Of a DNA stretch of 64,000 bases, positions 34,201 through 44,190 are shown piece by piece. Each line of letters opens with the position of its first letter. Within the stretch, counting starts at the first letter, position 1. This DNA comes from Dysidea avara (Eukaryota > Porifera > Demospongiae > Dictyoceratida > Dysideidae): NCBI RefSeq assembly GCF_963678975.1, contig NC_089274.1, forward strand, positions 26,909,053 through 26,973,052. Reading direction: 5' to 3'. A program made the translations under genes and the position numbers. The notes below the pieces were generated by a model. That model ran no database searches, was not told the origin of the DNA, and saw only the letters and a program-made list of their open reading frames with translations.

Positions 34201-35997
34201 GTTTATTTGGTAGGCGTGGCAAGCATAATAATAATAATAATAAAAATTAGCTAATCTCGATTGCGTAATTGTTACACACTGTTGATTTTTCGCTGTATCT
34301 TCCTGGTTTTTAGCTCGATTTCTTTCAAACCACAAAAGGTTTGAGGTTCAATAGTTAACCTATTCACCCACTGATTTTCAGCTTCTTCCCATACGCGGTT
34401 TACCCTGTAGGCGTGACAACATATTGGTGTTATTTTTCCTGCATAATCGCTCATAACTCTTTGCCTGTTTATGGTATTCCAGCCAAAGTTGGTACAGAGA
34501 TGCGCCTTTATACCCCCTTCTGTGTGCCAAATTTCAGGGCAATCGGATAACGCGTTCGCGTTTTATAGCAGTTTTTGTAAGTGTGCGAAAAGAGGAAGAA
34601 AAATAAGAAGAAAAAAAAAACGAAGAAACTAAGCCAATTTTTGAAGTCGCATATCTCAGGAATGCCTGAAGCGATTTCGCTCAAATGTGGAATGTGGAGT
34701 ACTGAAGTTGGAGGGAATGTACACAGCAAAATTTGTCTTGTTTCATTAAGGCAGCACAGAGCTACGGAGGTGCGAAAATTGCGTTTTCTTTCTTCCTGTC
34801 ATTATACTCACGGGGTTGCGCGCCGGCTTCTTGGGCCGAACGACACACTACCGTGTGTCTTGATATAAATCTTCATTACACATGCAAAACTGTATAGACA
34901 GTAATTTCCTATCATTGCAACAAAACTCATCTAAACCAATTCAGCAGAAAAAGTATCTTCTGCCATGAGTATTGATATTTCAACACTTGTAACGTTATGT
35001 TATAGTTAACTGCCACGCTTGTGTACATAAAATACAGCACAAGGAAGCGTGTCGAGAGGCTAATACAGCATGAAGTGAAGCCGAGTGCTGTATTTGCCTT
35101 GAGACACCCCCGGGTGCCATATTTTTGTACACACAAGCATAGGAAGTGCTTTAAGTGTTTTATTGTACTTCCTGGTCATCTTGCTCGGAGCGATTTTCCT
35201 TAGTACCCAAATCACTTCAGTTTCAGTGATCAGACCATCAGTGAATTATCAAATAATCTATTTGTAGTCGTAGAAAGAACTGGTAGGATTAGTTTAGTGA
35301 TTTACAATGTCTTGCACTTGATCAATCATGGGGTTGTTTTCGTAATATTCCTCGCGCTGTGTAGCTGTACTGTATTTGCCCTAGCATACTGTATTTGCCT
35401 AATTCCCCAATTAGTTGCCACATAACTGTACTGTATGACTCATACAGTACAGTTATGCAGCTAATCGGTATAATATAGAAAATGCAACACGTGGCAGCAC
35501 TTTGATCCTCCCATGCAAAATACAATGAATCACATTGTGGCACTTTCCATGCATAGACAACGGTATAAATTCCAGGATCAATGTTAATTCACCAAATATG
35601 GTAGTTAGTGGTGTTTGCCTTTTGCTGCCTACTTTTTGTCAGTTGCCAACCTACCTTTTCTGTCATTGGTCATTGTTTTTTTTTGTGCCAGAGATTTGGG
35701 GCAATTGATATATTAGAGTATTTAATTTATTTCTTTTGGTGATCAATTTTTAGTCCATGATACTGTACTGTGTTAGTTGATATTTGATAACTAAGTCTTG
35801 TATAATTGTATGTTCTACTGCTCATATAGACCTTGTCCTGGGTGGATATTCATGCTTTCTGTATATGTGATAACATGACTAGATACTTTGGTATCAAGTT
35901 AGCAGATTATCCAGAACTCCAAAAGCTTTGTGATGGTGTAGCTGCTCAACCAAACATCAAGAAGTGGTTGGAGACAAGACCAGATACCCACCATTAG
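19274..35997 (+). CDS. sigma-class glutathione S-transferase, complete, 5 exons, 201 aa
   Basis: Exons are 19274-19409, 23601-23693, 27153-27265, 27307-27402 and 35830-35997 (stop TAG). All junctions are GT..AG and all phases agree. ATG 19274 (MTSYKLYYFNARG) is preferred over an upstream in-frame non-ATG because the family starts there. The thioredoxin-like N-domain has the candidate catalytic Tyr8 and cis-proline P53 in TPFGRVPVLEVDG. The helical C-domain has LSWVDI (N-capping box) and ends PNIKKWLETRPDTHH. In the G-site the usual Gln-Ser before the 'ILRYL' helix reads Gly64-Met65, so glutathione binding may be altered. Intron 3 is only 41 nt, while introns 1, 2 and 4 are 4.2, 3.5 and 8.4 kb and packed with transposons. 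Predicted cytosolic. Close relatives act as GSTs, prostaglandin D synthases or crystallins; which applies is unknown. Confidence 0.9.
19654..21312. mobile_element. hAT element, non-autonomous, 8-bp target duplication
   Basis: The left end TAGGGCTAAAACGAATC and the right end ATTCATTTTAGCCCTA are inverted. ACAATTAT is duplicated exactly at 19646-19653 and 21313-21320. It carries a second inserted element (19853-21147). No hAT transposase frame recognised. Lies in GST intron 1. Confidence 0.88.
19853..21147. mobile_element. hAT-like element nested in the one at 19654
   Basis: The left end TAGAGGTGTACCGATA and the right end TATTGGTACATCTCTA are inverted repeats. The flanking octamers (GTAGCCAC and GTCCAGTG) do not match, so the target duplication has decayed or the ends are slightly off. 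Short unrecognised ORFs only. Confidence 0.7.
21321..23139. other. GST intron 1, no further gene seen
   Basis: Contains a 24-bp perfect tandem duplication near 22241-22288 (units TTTTTAAAACTGAGTTACTA..). A GGGGG/TGATACAC inverted pair at about 21447 and 21738 may be an old MITE. Nothing coding recognised. Confidence 0.45.
23140..23531. mobile_element. TA-flanked MITE with 29-bp inverted termini
   Basis: TATAGTATGTTCACGTTGAG at the left is matched inverted at the right (CTCAACGTGAACATACTATA). About 390 bp, no transposase. It ends 70 bp before GST exon 2. Confidence 0.82.
24202..24360. mobile_element. pogo/Tigger-like MITE, 159 bp
   Basis: CAGTGCTCCCTCAATTATC at the left and GGATAATCAAGGGAGCACTG at the right are inverted, flanked by TA on both sides (24200-24201 and 24361-24362). 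A GACTGCTCTATTAGAGTATT motif sits inside. Confidence 0.85.
24850..25140. repeat. dispersed repeat, inverted copy of part of 62120-62520
   Basis: CATTTTAGATAGTTTTTAA..GGGCCATTCAGG..TTGGCTAAAATGAAAG..TTTACAG parallels the reverse complement of 62130-62515. The termini of the 62-kb element are not visible here. Confidence 0.6.
25371..26641. mobile_element. hAT-like element, 1271 bp, 8-bp target duplication (7/8)
   Basis: The left end TAGTGTTGCCACGATATA and the right end TATATCGTGGCAGCACTA are inverted. Flanks GTTTTCTG (25363-25370) and GTTTACTG (26642-26649) match at 7 of 8. Minus-strand frames inside (25436-25741, 25792-26091, 26340-26639) are not recognised. GST intron 2. Confidence 0.78.
28360..29063. 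mobile_element. hAT MITE, 704 bp, exact 8-bp target duplication
   Basis: The left end TAGGGCTGGGCGGTAT and the right end ATACCGCCTACCCCTA are inverted. GCTATTAG is duplicated exactly at 28352-28359 and 29064-29071. The interior has two TATTAGAG motifs (28829-28885). GST intron 4. Confidence 0.9.
28829..28885 (+). repeat. dispersed CTCTATTAGAG motif (representative pair)
   Basis: Reads TTGATTGCTCTATTAGAGTA, then GTGACTGCTCTATTAGAGTA, then TCTCGATCTT. CTCTA-T-TAGAG is an odd-length palindrome. Comparable motifs occur, singly or in close pairs, near 3930, 5448, 12590, 24040, 24250, 24705, 26900, 34020, 40355, 41550, 42122, 54716, 55210, 56905, 58137, 62845 and 63560, in both orientations. Confidence 0.8.
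29373..29693. mobile_element. foldback element, ~145-bp near-perfect arms
   Basis: The left arm starts ATCTAATCCAAAACAGCC and the right arm ends GGCTGTTTTGGATTAGAT. The arms match almost base for base (for example GTGTGTGGCCC against GGGCCGCACAC), with a ~25-bp loop near 29519-29545. No ORF expected. GST intron 4. Confidence 0.85.
29716..29752. repeat. short hairpin
   Basis: CCCAAAGCCGGCC-TAT-GGCCAGCTTTGGG, nearly perfect arms. Lies beside the foldback element and may be a remnant of another. Confidence 0.6.
29861..30099. mobile_element. mariner-type MITE, 239 bp, ~45-bp perfect inverted termini
   Basis: TGTGACCGGATTTGCGAAAA continues inward for about 45 bases identical in inverted orientation at the right end. 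TA lies outside both ends (29859-29860 and 30100-30101). Its end is shared by sequence at 40127 and by the element at 62071-62704. It ends about 15 bp before the minisatellite. Confidence 0.9.
30115..34018. repeat. minisatellite array, ~31-bp unit, ~3.9 kb
   Basis: Roughly 125 units of the type GGTGATTTGTTTGTAGCTGA + ACTCTCTACA. At least three variants alternate: 'GGTGATTTG..', 'TGGTGGTTTCTTTG..' and 'AGGTAACTTCTTCTAGCTGA..'. This gives a higher-order pattern. A block at 32221-32460 is repeated almost exactly at 32519-32758 (offset 298 bp). It ends in two CTCTATTAGAG-type motifs (34020-34066). It lies wholly within intron 4 of the complete GST gene. Confidence 0.95.
34060..34870. repeat. unclassified repeat-like block after the minisatellite
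   Basis: Non-coding, GC-richer than its neighbours. Includes an (AGAAAAA)-type purine run (34593-34625) and a terminal hairpin GACACAC-TACC-GTGTGTC (about 34842-34860). Several phrases look like an interspersed repeat, but no second copy exists in this window. Confidence 0.4.
35421..35457. repeat. 37-bp palindrome
   Basis: CATAACTGTACTGTATGA-C-TCATACAGTACAGTTATG, perfect 18-bp arms around one base. The similarity extends a further ~10 bp with mismatches (TTAGTTGC / GCAGCTAA). 370 bp before the last GST exon. Confidence 0.85.
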
Positions 35998-37323
35998 CAG
36001 TGTGTCTGATAAAAGTGACTGTTTGAAGTTGATTTGAACAAAAAATTACAAATTTGCAGCTGTACAAAATGCATAATCAAATTGAGGAATTTCATTAAAA
36101 TTAATATCAATCGTACATTTTAAGTGTAGCATGTACTGATAACCAGATTAGGTATTGGAATGATTAACCTATTCAGCCTTAACGTTTTTGTGTATCTATT
36201 AAATCAGAAGCATGTGAATGATTAGTAGATATGGATGTGCATGTTCATAATTTTAAATAGCAGCTGCATGCTCAAACTGTAACTAAACTAGGGTAGCATT
36301 GGCAAGCTCCTAGCCTAATTATACAAGCCTGTGGGAGCTCTGCAATTGCATAAACACCTTTAACATATATTGTTTCTGTACTCGCTATTATTTTCCACTC
36401 TGAGGAGGTGATATATATATATACCAATCATATCTATGACTTGTTTTATACAATTCTTACTGGCTCACTATAGCTAGTAACCCTACATTTGAATTTTTAC
36501 TTTATGAAACCTTTGAAAATCAGCTCGCATAAGGGTCCTTAGGAGCAGAAAATGGTGCAAAAGCAGCCTATTGTAATATGGGATTGTGTATAACAGTAAT
36601 CTCAGTACATTCATCATAGTCCTTCCACAATGCATATGGAACTTCTCTCTAATGGATACTAATCTGAGATCCAGACTTCACAGTGTTTTTTCAGACATGT
36701 GCTGGCACACTATCAGGACAATGAGAAGTTGGGTAGATACCAACCTAGACATAAAATTTCCTTTCCTGCATGGCATGGTTTTCTGCCATCTCAACTCTTT
36801 ATTTTTTCAGGCATTGGTCTTAGAATCCGAATATTCTTCAGATTACGAATTAAAATTTTATTCTTTAAGAATTTTCCATATTATATTACCAGTACTCAAA
36901 AACGGACAGAATCAGTTTGATTACTATACTATGAAAAGCCCTTCACATACATGTATGTCTTTAAAAGATGATGAAGTACAGTTTTAAAATGATAGCAGCT
37001 TTCAGCAGGCTTTTTTAGATTAAATGTGTAATTCTCAAATATTTAACAAATGACTAATATTTCTTAACGAATACGAATATTCATACTATTCGTTTCAGCC
37101 TTAGTCATAATAATAGCTTTCCATGTGAAGCATAAAGTATTAATTGGCCAGGCCAGCACGAGCTATATCAACACCAGTATCACCCATTAGCTGACTGTTA
37201 TGTCCTATATTGTACACATGGTTTATCACATAACATAACATGCAAGACAAGTCAATCATTTTGAAATCATCATCAACAAAACTTCTATAATTTGATAAGT
37301 TTCAGGTTATATGCCTATAGTGT
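35998..37323. other. GST 3' flank, no further gene seen
   Basis: AT-rich. The 133-codon plus ORF at 36586-36987 has no recognisable domain. Bases about 36820-36900 and 37065-37110 carry GAATATTC/CGAAT stretches like the ends of the hAT element at 19654, so an old hAT relic is possible. Confidence 0.4.
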
Positions 37324-39120
37324 CTACATAATAGCTCGCTTCCATAGAGATGAGATGACATCTATATTTGGTTGTAATGTGCTGAGAGATAGCAGCATAG
37401 TCTCAAGCTTAAAACTTCCAACAGTGAACAACTTTCTATTTGGAAATCTTTCACTCAACATTTGCTTGATATTAGCTAGAACACATACTTGGAAAATAGA
37501 ATGAGCAATAACGTGCATTGTTGACAACTGAGGAGAGTTGGATATTAAACTAGAAATTCCTTCTGTTGTCACTGATCTCACAGACAGCACCACATGTTCC
37601 AGTTCACCATGAGCTGATACTTCATTCATAAAAGCATCAGGAATATCAGTTGAATCTGACAGTACATATAACTGCTGTAAATGACACTGCACATTGGTCT
37701 GTTCTAATGACAGTGAAGTTGAAGAGTTCCTTGAAGTATAGTTAACATGCCTTAGCTTCAAACAATGGGAGGTGATGTTCTGTACAATACTAGATCCCAA
37801 TTCCATCCAGTTCAACTTAAGGTAAGTCACTGCTGGAAAGTGACTTAGCAGTAACACATCTTGTTCAACATAGTCGTCACAGTCGGGACAATACTCTGCA
37901 GATGGTTCGAATTGTAATGCTTGTAGGTGTACACACTTTTGGAACATGGAGATCAGACATTGGTTGTATACATCATCATCTCGCAATGGTCCTATCAAAC
38001 ACAACTCCATTGCCAGATGGGTCAGGTTCAAGTTGCTCAATACCTCCCATAACTGCAACTGATCTTCAACTTGTGCAACTTGTATTCCCAACAGGTTCAG
38101 TCCTTGTAAGTTGTTACAACAAGTGGCAATAGCACGTAAACCTTGTAAGCTGTTCAGACTTATGGCAGACAACCCAAGTCTGTGCAGATTTGGACACATT
38201 CGTGCAACTTGCTCTAATTGGTCAGATTGAAATGTGTCATCACCAGAAAAATCAATATCAGTCACAAATCTAAGGATACCGATGTTATAGTTTACTCGAT
38301 CTGTACAAACAAAATCCCCAGGATGCCATATGTCTGTCTTGTATACTGCTTTACTGCCATGACTACACTCTGTCATAATTAGATGATAACTATCTTCCAT
38401 TCCAAACAGTTGACTAGCATCCAACAGTGGAAGTGTGGCTGTCTGACCAAACTGCAACTGAAACACTGGTAGAGCTAGAAAGAGATTCATTGGAATTTTT
38501 AAACCATCATAGACTCTAACACAACCAGTTCGACCAGCTGGAAAATTAGCATGCCAAAGTGTCCATGCACTGAGAAGACTGTCTGCAAATGTGTAGTTAC
38601 AAATAATATTCAAATTTTCTGGCACAAACCCTTTCTTTATCCAATCTTTCAAGAATTCATCCAGTTCTATATTGTGACGATCATTGTACTGTACTCGAAT
38701 GGTCACATCTGATAGGCTATCACTTAGCAACAGTAACTCACTCATGTCTGTGCTCCATCCAATATCTAGCCTCTGCAATCCCTCCATGCGTGTCACAGCC
38801 ATCTTAAACATTGCAGGTTGTAACCCACAAGGCACACTTAGCGTTGTGACGTGATTACAGTACTGCGAGATAATTGCGGGTGCTGGAGAGGGCACGTGAT
38901 CCGGGAATGACAACGTTTCTATGTATCTTCCACATGACTTCAAAACCTTGACGACGGATTGTTCTTCATCAAACGACCAGCAAAACTCTCTCCACAGTGA
39001 TGGTGTTTCCATAATGCTTCGAAACTTACATGAAACCAACCACAAACTCACTCTGTCACGTGTACTGGTTACAAAGGTCAGTAAATACATCAACAACTCG
39101 ACGGGAAGAAATGGTAACAT
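37324..39120 (-). CDS. F-box / leucine-rich-repeat protein 1, intronless, 598 aa
   Basis: An open frame extends 16 codons further upstream, but the first ATG is at 39118-39120 (MLPFLPVELLMYLL). This aligns with the start of the paralogue at 48753-50540, so I used it. The N-terminus (about residues 3-47) is an F-box: LPVELLMYLLTFV then DRVSLWLVSCKFRSI and SLWREFCW. The rest has irregular leucine-rich repeats, for example CPNLHRLGLSAISLNSLQGL and CCNNLQGLNLLGI. In this family the F-box binds Skp1 of an SCF ubiquitin ligase and the repeats bind the substrate. No signal peptide or membrane segment seen. Two CACGTGGT sites lie just upstream (about 39165-39190). Convergent with the complete GST gene. 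Confidence 0.85.
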   Translation of the reverse strand: MLPFLPVELLMYLLTFVTSTRDRVSLWLVSCKFRSIMETPSLWREFCWSFDEEQSVVKVLKSCGRYIETLSFPDHVPSPAPAIISQYCNHVTTLSVPCGLQPAMFKMAVTRMEGLQRLDIGWSTDMSELLLLSDSLSDVTIRVQYNDRHNIELDEFLKDWIKKGFVPENLNIICNYTFADSLLSAWTLWHANFPAGRTGCVRVYDGLKIPMNLFLALPVFQLQFGQTATLPLLDASQLFGMEDSYHLIMTECSHGSKAVYKTDIWHPGDFVCTDRVNYNIGILRFVTDIDFSGDDTFQSDQLEQVARMCPNLHRLGLSAISLNSLQGLRAIATCCNNLQGLNLLGIQVAQVEDQLQLWEVLSNLNLTHLAMELCLIGPLRDDDVYNQCLISMFQKCVHLQALQFEPSAEYCPDCDDYVEQDVLLLSHFPAVTYLKLNWMELGSSIVQNITSHCLKLRHVNYTSRNSSTSLSLEQTNVQCHLQQLYVLSDSTDIPDAFMNEVSAHGELEHVVLSVRSVTTEGISSLISNSPQLSTMHVIAHSIFQVCVLANIKQMLSERFPNRKLFTVGSFKLETMLLSLSTLQPNIDVISSLWKRAIM

Positions 39121-40932
39121 GCTGACAAACTGGTCACGATTGCAAACCTTCACCCCCGCTGTGAACACGTGGTCTCAAGATCACGTGGTATTTTATTGCT
39201 ATTAAAATTTCCCGGGTTTGTCAGTATACCAATGATGTAGACGCAGGATTAGATTAGAGCGTTCAGTACGAACTGTTTAGTAGTAGGGTTCCTCCTAAAT
39301 GACGGGTGCTGCCTAATATAAAATGCCACCTTTAAAAATTATGTGGATTAACTGAAAGATACATATTATTAAACAATTGTACATTAAATTTTAGTGGTAA
39401 AGCACCAAATTTGGTACAGAGGTAGAGGATCACCTTACAAAAAAAATCTGGATATCATGTGGGCCAATGCAGACCACGCCCCCTCTGATAGGTTCCGCCC
39501 ACTCAATGGAAAATGACAAACTGAACATGAACTCTACCATATGATAATTAGGCCACTCCAAGAAAATTCATTGTTTTCCATTTCCCGCCCGCATGCAGAT
39601 TCTCTTCCCGCATGGTAATTCATTATTGCTGTCAACTGAACATTTTGTTCATTATTATCCTGTGATTGCATAGCAGTAACTAGTTTAGCATTCAGAAAGC
39701 CCATTTAGCTTTTCACTGTTCAGGTTCTTAGTTTAAATATTTCTACTGTATTCTTACCTGTAAGTTAGTTATGAATTTCAAAAATTAGTGGAAATATCTA
39801 TAATGAATAATGAACCACCCACCAGCATGTATTTTTGAGGTCAATGAAATGGGAAAAAAGGAATTTTCTTGTAGCGGCCTTACACTAATTTATCTATTTT
39901 GGTAGAACAGACATGGCCAAAACTGGCAAAACACACTTTGTGTGTAGCATCTCTACTGAGAACACTGCTGTGACAGTATAACCATGAGCAACTGCGTTAT
40001 TAGACTATCATCATTAATGTGAACTTATCTGATGTTTTATGAGTCATGTGGATGCTCTCATATACTTTAACTATTTAAGAAGTGTTAAAGGTAAGAACAC
40101 ATACTGTGCATCATAGGGAATATGTGACCAGATTTGCAAAAAGGCACACAAAATTTGACCCATTTTTTTAAACTTAACTTTTTTTAATATTTGCATATAA
40201 TTACCTGAAATTTTCCACAAGTGCAGTTAACGTATTTGGCTGCAGTTTGAAACTAAGAACAAGTTAATCAGTATAAGGAGTCAAGTGTTACATCATTTTG
40301 ATTGCTGGCATGTAAAATGTGTGGTACCTTATGAGCTAAGTGACTGTCACATTGCCTGACTGCTTTATTAGAGTATCTGGCCAAAATCATAATTCAGAAG
40401 CACAACACTTATAGCATTTTTCAGAACAATGCTATAAGTGTTACTATCATGTGAGAAACTATTATTTAACTACATGTAAGATAAAGTTTAAAATGTGTTC
40501 TAGATTCCAGAAACCTGAAGTTTTAATTTCTTAATGTTTCTAGTGTGTAAAATCCAAATCAGTATGCCTTGGGTAAGATTTGCTTGCACAGTATGCAGTT
40601 TACATACCAATGCTAACAGTACTTCGCTAAATCAATAGTGTATAAACATATCACTTCCATGTGTTACTCTGCATGCTTTCACATACGCTCCTTTTCAAAC
40701 TACCGTTGAGGTAAAATCTATCTATTATTGCCCATTGTTAAATACAATATAGTTCCCCAAGTCATTCAAATACTTACCAATGCATGAAGTTCCACTGTAG
40801 TAAATTTGAAAGATCAATTTACAATGTACATACTTTGCCTAAACTTCTAAACGTCATAAACTATTAAATCACAGTTAGAATATTCTACTCGCAGTCAATA
40901 TATCAGCAATGACACAGTTATATCCATATAGT
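39121..40932. other. no gene seen
   Basis: AT-rich. Bases 40127-40170 resemble the end of the mariner-type MITE at 29861 (TATGTGACCAGATTTGCAAA), with no partner end found. A TTTATTAGAGTATC motif lies near 40360. Confidence 0.45.
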
Positions 40933-41769
40933 TCAATGCTCAGTCTTGGGTCTTGTCTCCAACCACTTCTTAATGTTTGGTTGAGCAGCTACATCATCAT
41001 GAAGTTTCTGGAGCTCAGGGTAGTCAGCCAGGTTAATTCCAAAAAACCTGCTCAGGTTGTCCATCAACAAATAACCCTGAATATCTGCCCAGGACAGTGT
41101 CTATGAACAAAACACAAATGTAATGAAGTACACACACGCATAAATAAATAAATAGAAAATAGCAACTGCTGTCTCTTCTGTTAACATTCATGTTACCACT
41201 GACATCATCTTGAGCTTGACAGGAACAAGCAATAAATTAACAATGGGCCATATATACAAGTCATGAGTTCCAACTACAACATATGTGCTTGTCATACCAG
41301 ACAACATAACACAAAGGTTATGTTGGCAAGTAGTTTCACATTGCTCCAAAGTCTCATACACAAATGCAGACCAACATACTTTAAGAGTGCTACAAATAGA
41401 ACAGAGCCAGTAAAGGGATCAGGTTTGCAAAACTAAGCAGTGACATTCAAGCATAGGTATAGCAATAGGGGGAGAGGCTACTGCTAGAGCTCCTCCACTA
41501 TTATTTTAGAGGGGGCACTTAGTCTCTCCACTTTGTAAGATTGAGATACTCTAATAGAGCAGTCAGCAGTAATGATTTACTCCAATAAAACATTCAGATG
41601 TATTTCCAATTTAAACTCAGTCAAATGTTACCAAATTCAATTTGAAAAGGGTAATTTTTCAAAATTTCCTTTTGGATGCACCACTTGCAAATTCTAACAG
41701 AAATTCATGTTTATCATGTTTATAAAACATTGTGTTCCATTTTACTAGTAATGTACTGCATAATTCTAA

Positions 41770-41880
41770 TGTTGGATTATACAGAGGTGACTTAATAATC
41801 CAACCACCTCTTTAATCCAGCAAAAATTTATGGCTCCCACTGAGCATCGGATTAGAGAGGTTTGTTTCACTGTAGATTGA
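41770..41880. mobile_element. possible Tigger-like MITE
   Basis: TACAGAGGTGACTTAATAAT at the left and CGGATTAGAGAGG..CACTGTAG at the right are imperfectly inverted. The termini recall pogo/Tigger ends. Weak. Confidence 0.4.
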
Positions 41881-42329
41881 AGTGTACAGAACTTGGGTTG
41901 CAATTGTAATATTTAGGACAGAGTAAGAGTAACTAGCCAACACACTCCTTAATGATCTATTGCGAAGTGATCATATTAACCATACCTCTTGTTGGTAGCA
42001 AGATGAAAAGAAGGCATAGAAAGACAACACCCCTTAAAAAATATTACATAAAGGCCAGTTGTCAGGCCCACTCAAGATACACTGATAAAGTAGTCACCCT
42101 AATACCAACAGCCACGTTCAATATTCTAATAGAACAGTCACACATGCATATCATAGCTATGTACTATAACTAAACAAACTCGTGTATTTATATCCAAGCA
42201 ATAAAAACTAGTAAAACAAGAAATATAAATTACAACATTGAACATTGCATTAAAATGTGTGCAGAAAATCTGTTCACCAATTAGTTGGTACTATTATGGA
42301 GTAGATATAGAGGCAGAGGAAAGTGAAGA

Positions 42330-42670
42330 GGTTGGGATAGGGGGGTGGGAGGCTCAAAATTATTTGAATTGACACTATATGGAAGCTGTTATGGCCACTC
42401 AGCATCCTACTTTTAGGAGGGTCTGGGGGCATGTACCCCCTCCTCCCAAATTTTTTTTTAAATAGGTGCTACGAATCTGGTAGCACTTGTTGCAAAAGTG
42501 TTATCAATTAAAATCTTTCAGGTACAACATATATACCATGAATCCTACCCTATATGATATGTAGCTGCCATTTGGAAACCACAATGATATTTAATCACGG
42601 ATACACTTGTGACATCACACAAGGTAGTTAAAGTTGGGGGGTGGGGGTGGTGCACCCGCCGCCACTGAGC
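42330..42670. repeat. hAT-like family fragment (GGGTCTGGGGGCATG core)
   Basis: AGGGTCTGGGGGCATGTACC at about 42418, then AAATTTTTTTTTAAATAG. The end CCGCCGCCACTG near 42657-42668 resembles a right terminus. The left end was not identified. Confidence 0.45.
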
Positions 42671-43009
42671 TTTATGGACCCCAATTTGTGTGGTATTGAA
42701 TGTCTCAAATTTTAAAGTTTCATTTAAACGATTGTACCATATATTTGTCTGTTTTGTTTTGTGTCTTTGTAGCTACTGTCAAAAGCAGTTCTTTGAACTT
42801 TTTACATGTCTAACTAGACGACGTTGATTGTGTCTTTAATTGCCAGTCATGCTATCTCTCAAGTTGTAATGTCTAACAAGGGAACTTCAGTGTATTTGCT
42901 GTACATGACAAGGCAACTCATACTACTTCAGCCCACCATATTTTTGTTGGATTCTGCTGATCTTGGTGAGCACTATTTAGAATTCGATTTGAATCCATAG
43001 TCACTATAA

Positions 43010-44190
43010 TGTCAATGAAGAGAGCTGTCACTCCAAGAAAGCAGAAAGTTATTGTAGAGAGGAAAAGGCCTGCAAACTTTACACCACCTAACTCTAGTAA
43101 GAAACAAAAAGGATCAGAATGAAGACACTGTTGAAGAAATTTACCAAGTATGTGAGGAAGCAATTATAGAATACTCTGCCACTAACAAAGGAGAAGAGGC
43201 AGTATTTTGTGAAGGCCAATGTAATGTATGGATACATTGAAAGTGCAGTGGACTAACATCAAAGCTATTTGATATAATCAGTACCAAGTCAGAAGAACCG
43301 CTCCGCTGTTGCTATTGCATGGTTACACAACAAATAAAAGAGATCAATGCCTTGAAGAGCCTTGCGGAATCTTTAACTGCAAAAATGCTACTCTCGTGTA
43401 ATCTTTAACTGCTAAATTGACTAGTTCAGAACCTAGTACTGTTGAGAACAGCACAACTCTTAATACATCAAGATCTAAGGATACTAAGCACCCTTGTACT
43501 TCTAGTACTTCCAAGCCTCCTCAGGAAATGCCTAATAAAATGTTTAATGTTGTTGTTTATGGAATTAATGAGTCCCAGTCGAAAACTTCTAGAGCCGCCA
43601 GACAGAAGCAAGACATGGAAGCCGTGCTAACTGTTTTCTCCAAAATTGATTCTGCTCTTTCTAAATCGTCTATCTGTGATCTCCACCGTCTTCGTAAGTA
43701 AATTTAATGTCTCTAGCCCAAAGCTCAGACTGTTACTAGTAAAGTTGCTACGTTCCTTTGGTGCAACATCAGTACCTATCCAAAAGATTGTTGACACCAA
43801 AAGATATCGTAACAAAGCCTTACATGACCAGTGAGGAAAGAGCAATTGAGTCAGTATTTCTAAAAACAAGATGGGAAGTAGCCCACAATGGAACAAACAG
43901 GAAGAGTGGTAAACTGAAAGGAAATGAAATTTACATTAATAAGGAGGTAAAATAGATAAGTCTAATGGATCATATGTAATGAACAAAGTAACATCAAATC
44001 AGACTTCCTCTCCTGCAATGGACATCCCACGTCCTGACCAAATGTCTTGACTAAGAACATAAGTATAAAATTTTAATATTTGTAAGTTCATGTGACTATA
44101 AGCTGTGTGACTATAAGCTGTGGGCACATGTTGCCCGTAGACCTTTAATGCAGGCAAAGAGCATTAAAATTAAAATAAATAAATAATAAA
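43010..44190 (+). mobile_element. LINE ORF1 relic (PHD-like finger plus ORF1 core) with 3' tail
   Basis: At 43190-43325 one frame gives a Cys/His-rich stretch (FCEGQCNVWIH, then KCSGL, then RCCYC) like the PHD-type finger of some LINE ORF1 proteins, with a TGA at 43238-43240. At 43417-43700 a frame reads NVVVYGINESQSKT and SICDLHRL. After frame changes come LLVKLLRSFGATSVPI, RYRNKA, then TSEERAIESVFLKTRWEV and GNEIYINKE. These are ORF1-core signatures of CR1/L2-like LINEs. No ORF2 follows: after a short UTR the sequence ends in ATTAAAATTAAAATAAATAA (about 44164), a LINE-style 3' tail. Several frameshifts and stops. Confidence 0.7.

Noticed and set aside
36586-36987. 133-codon plus-strand ORF as a gene
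   Set aside because: No domain, no splice or homology support. It overlaps sequence resembling hAT ends and is consistent with chance in AT-rich DNA.
39121-39168. Upstream start for F-box protein 1 (extra 16 residues)
   Set aside because: The codon at the far end is GTG. The first ATG aligns with the paralogue's start.
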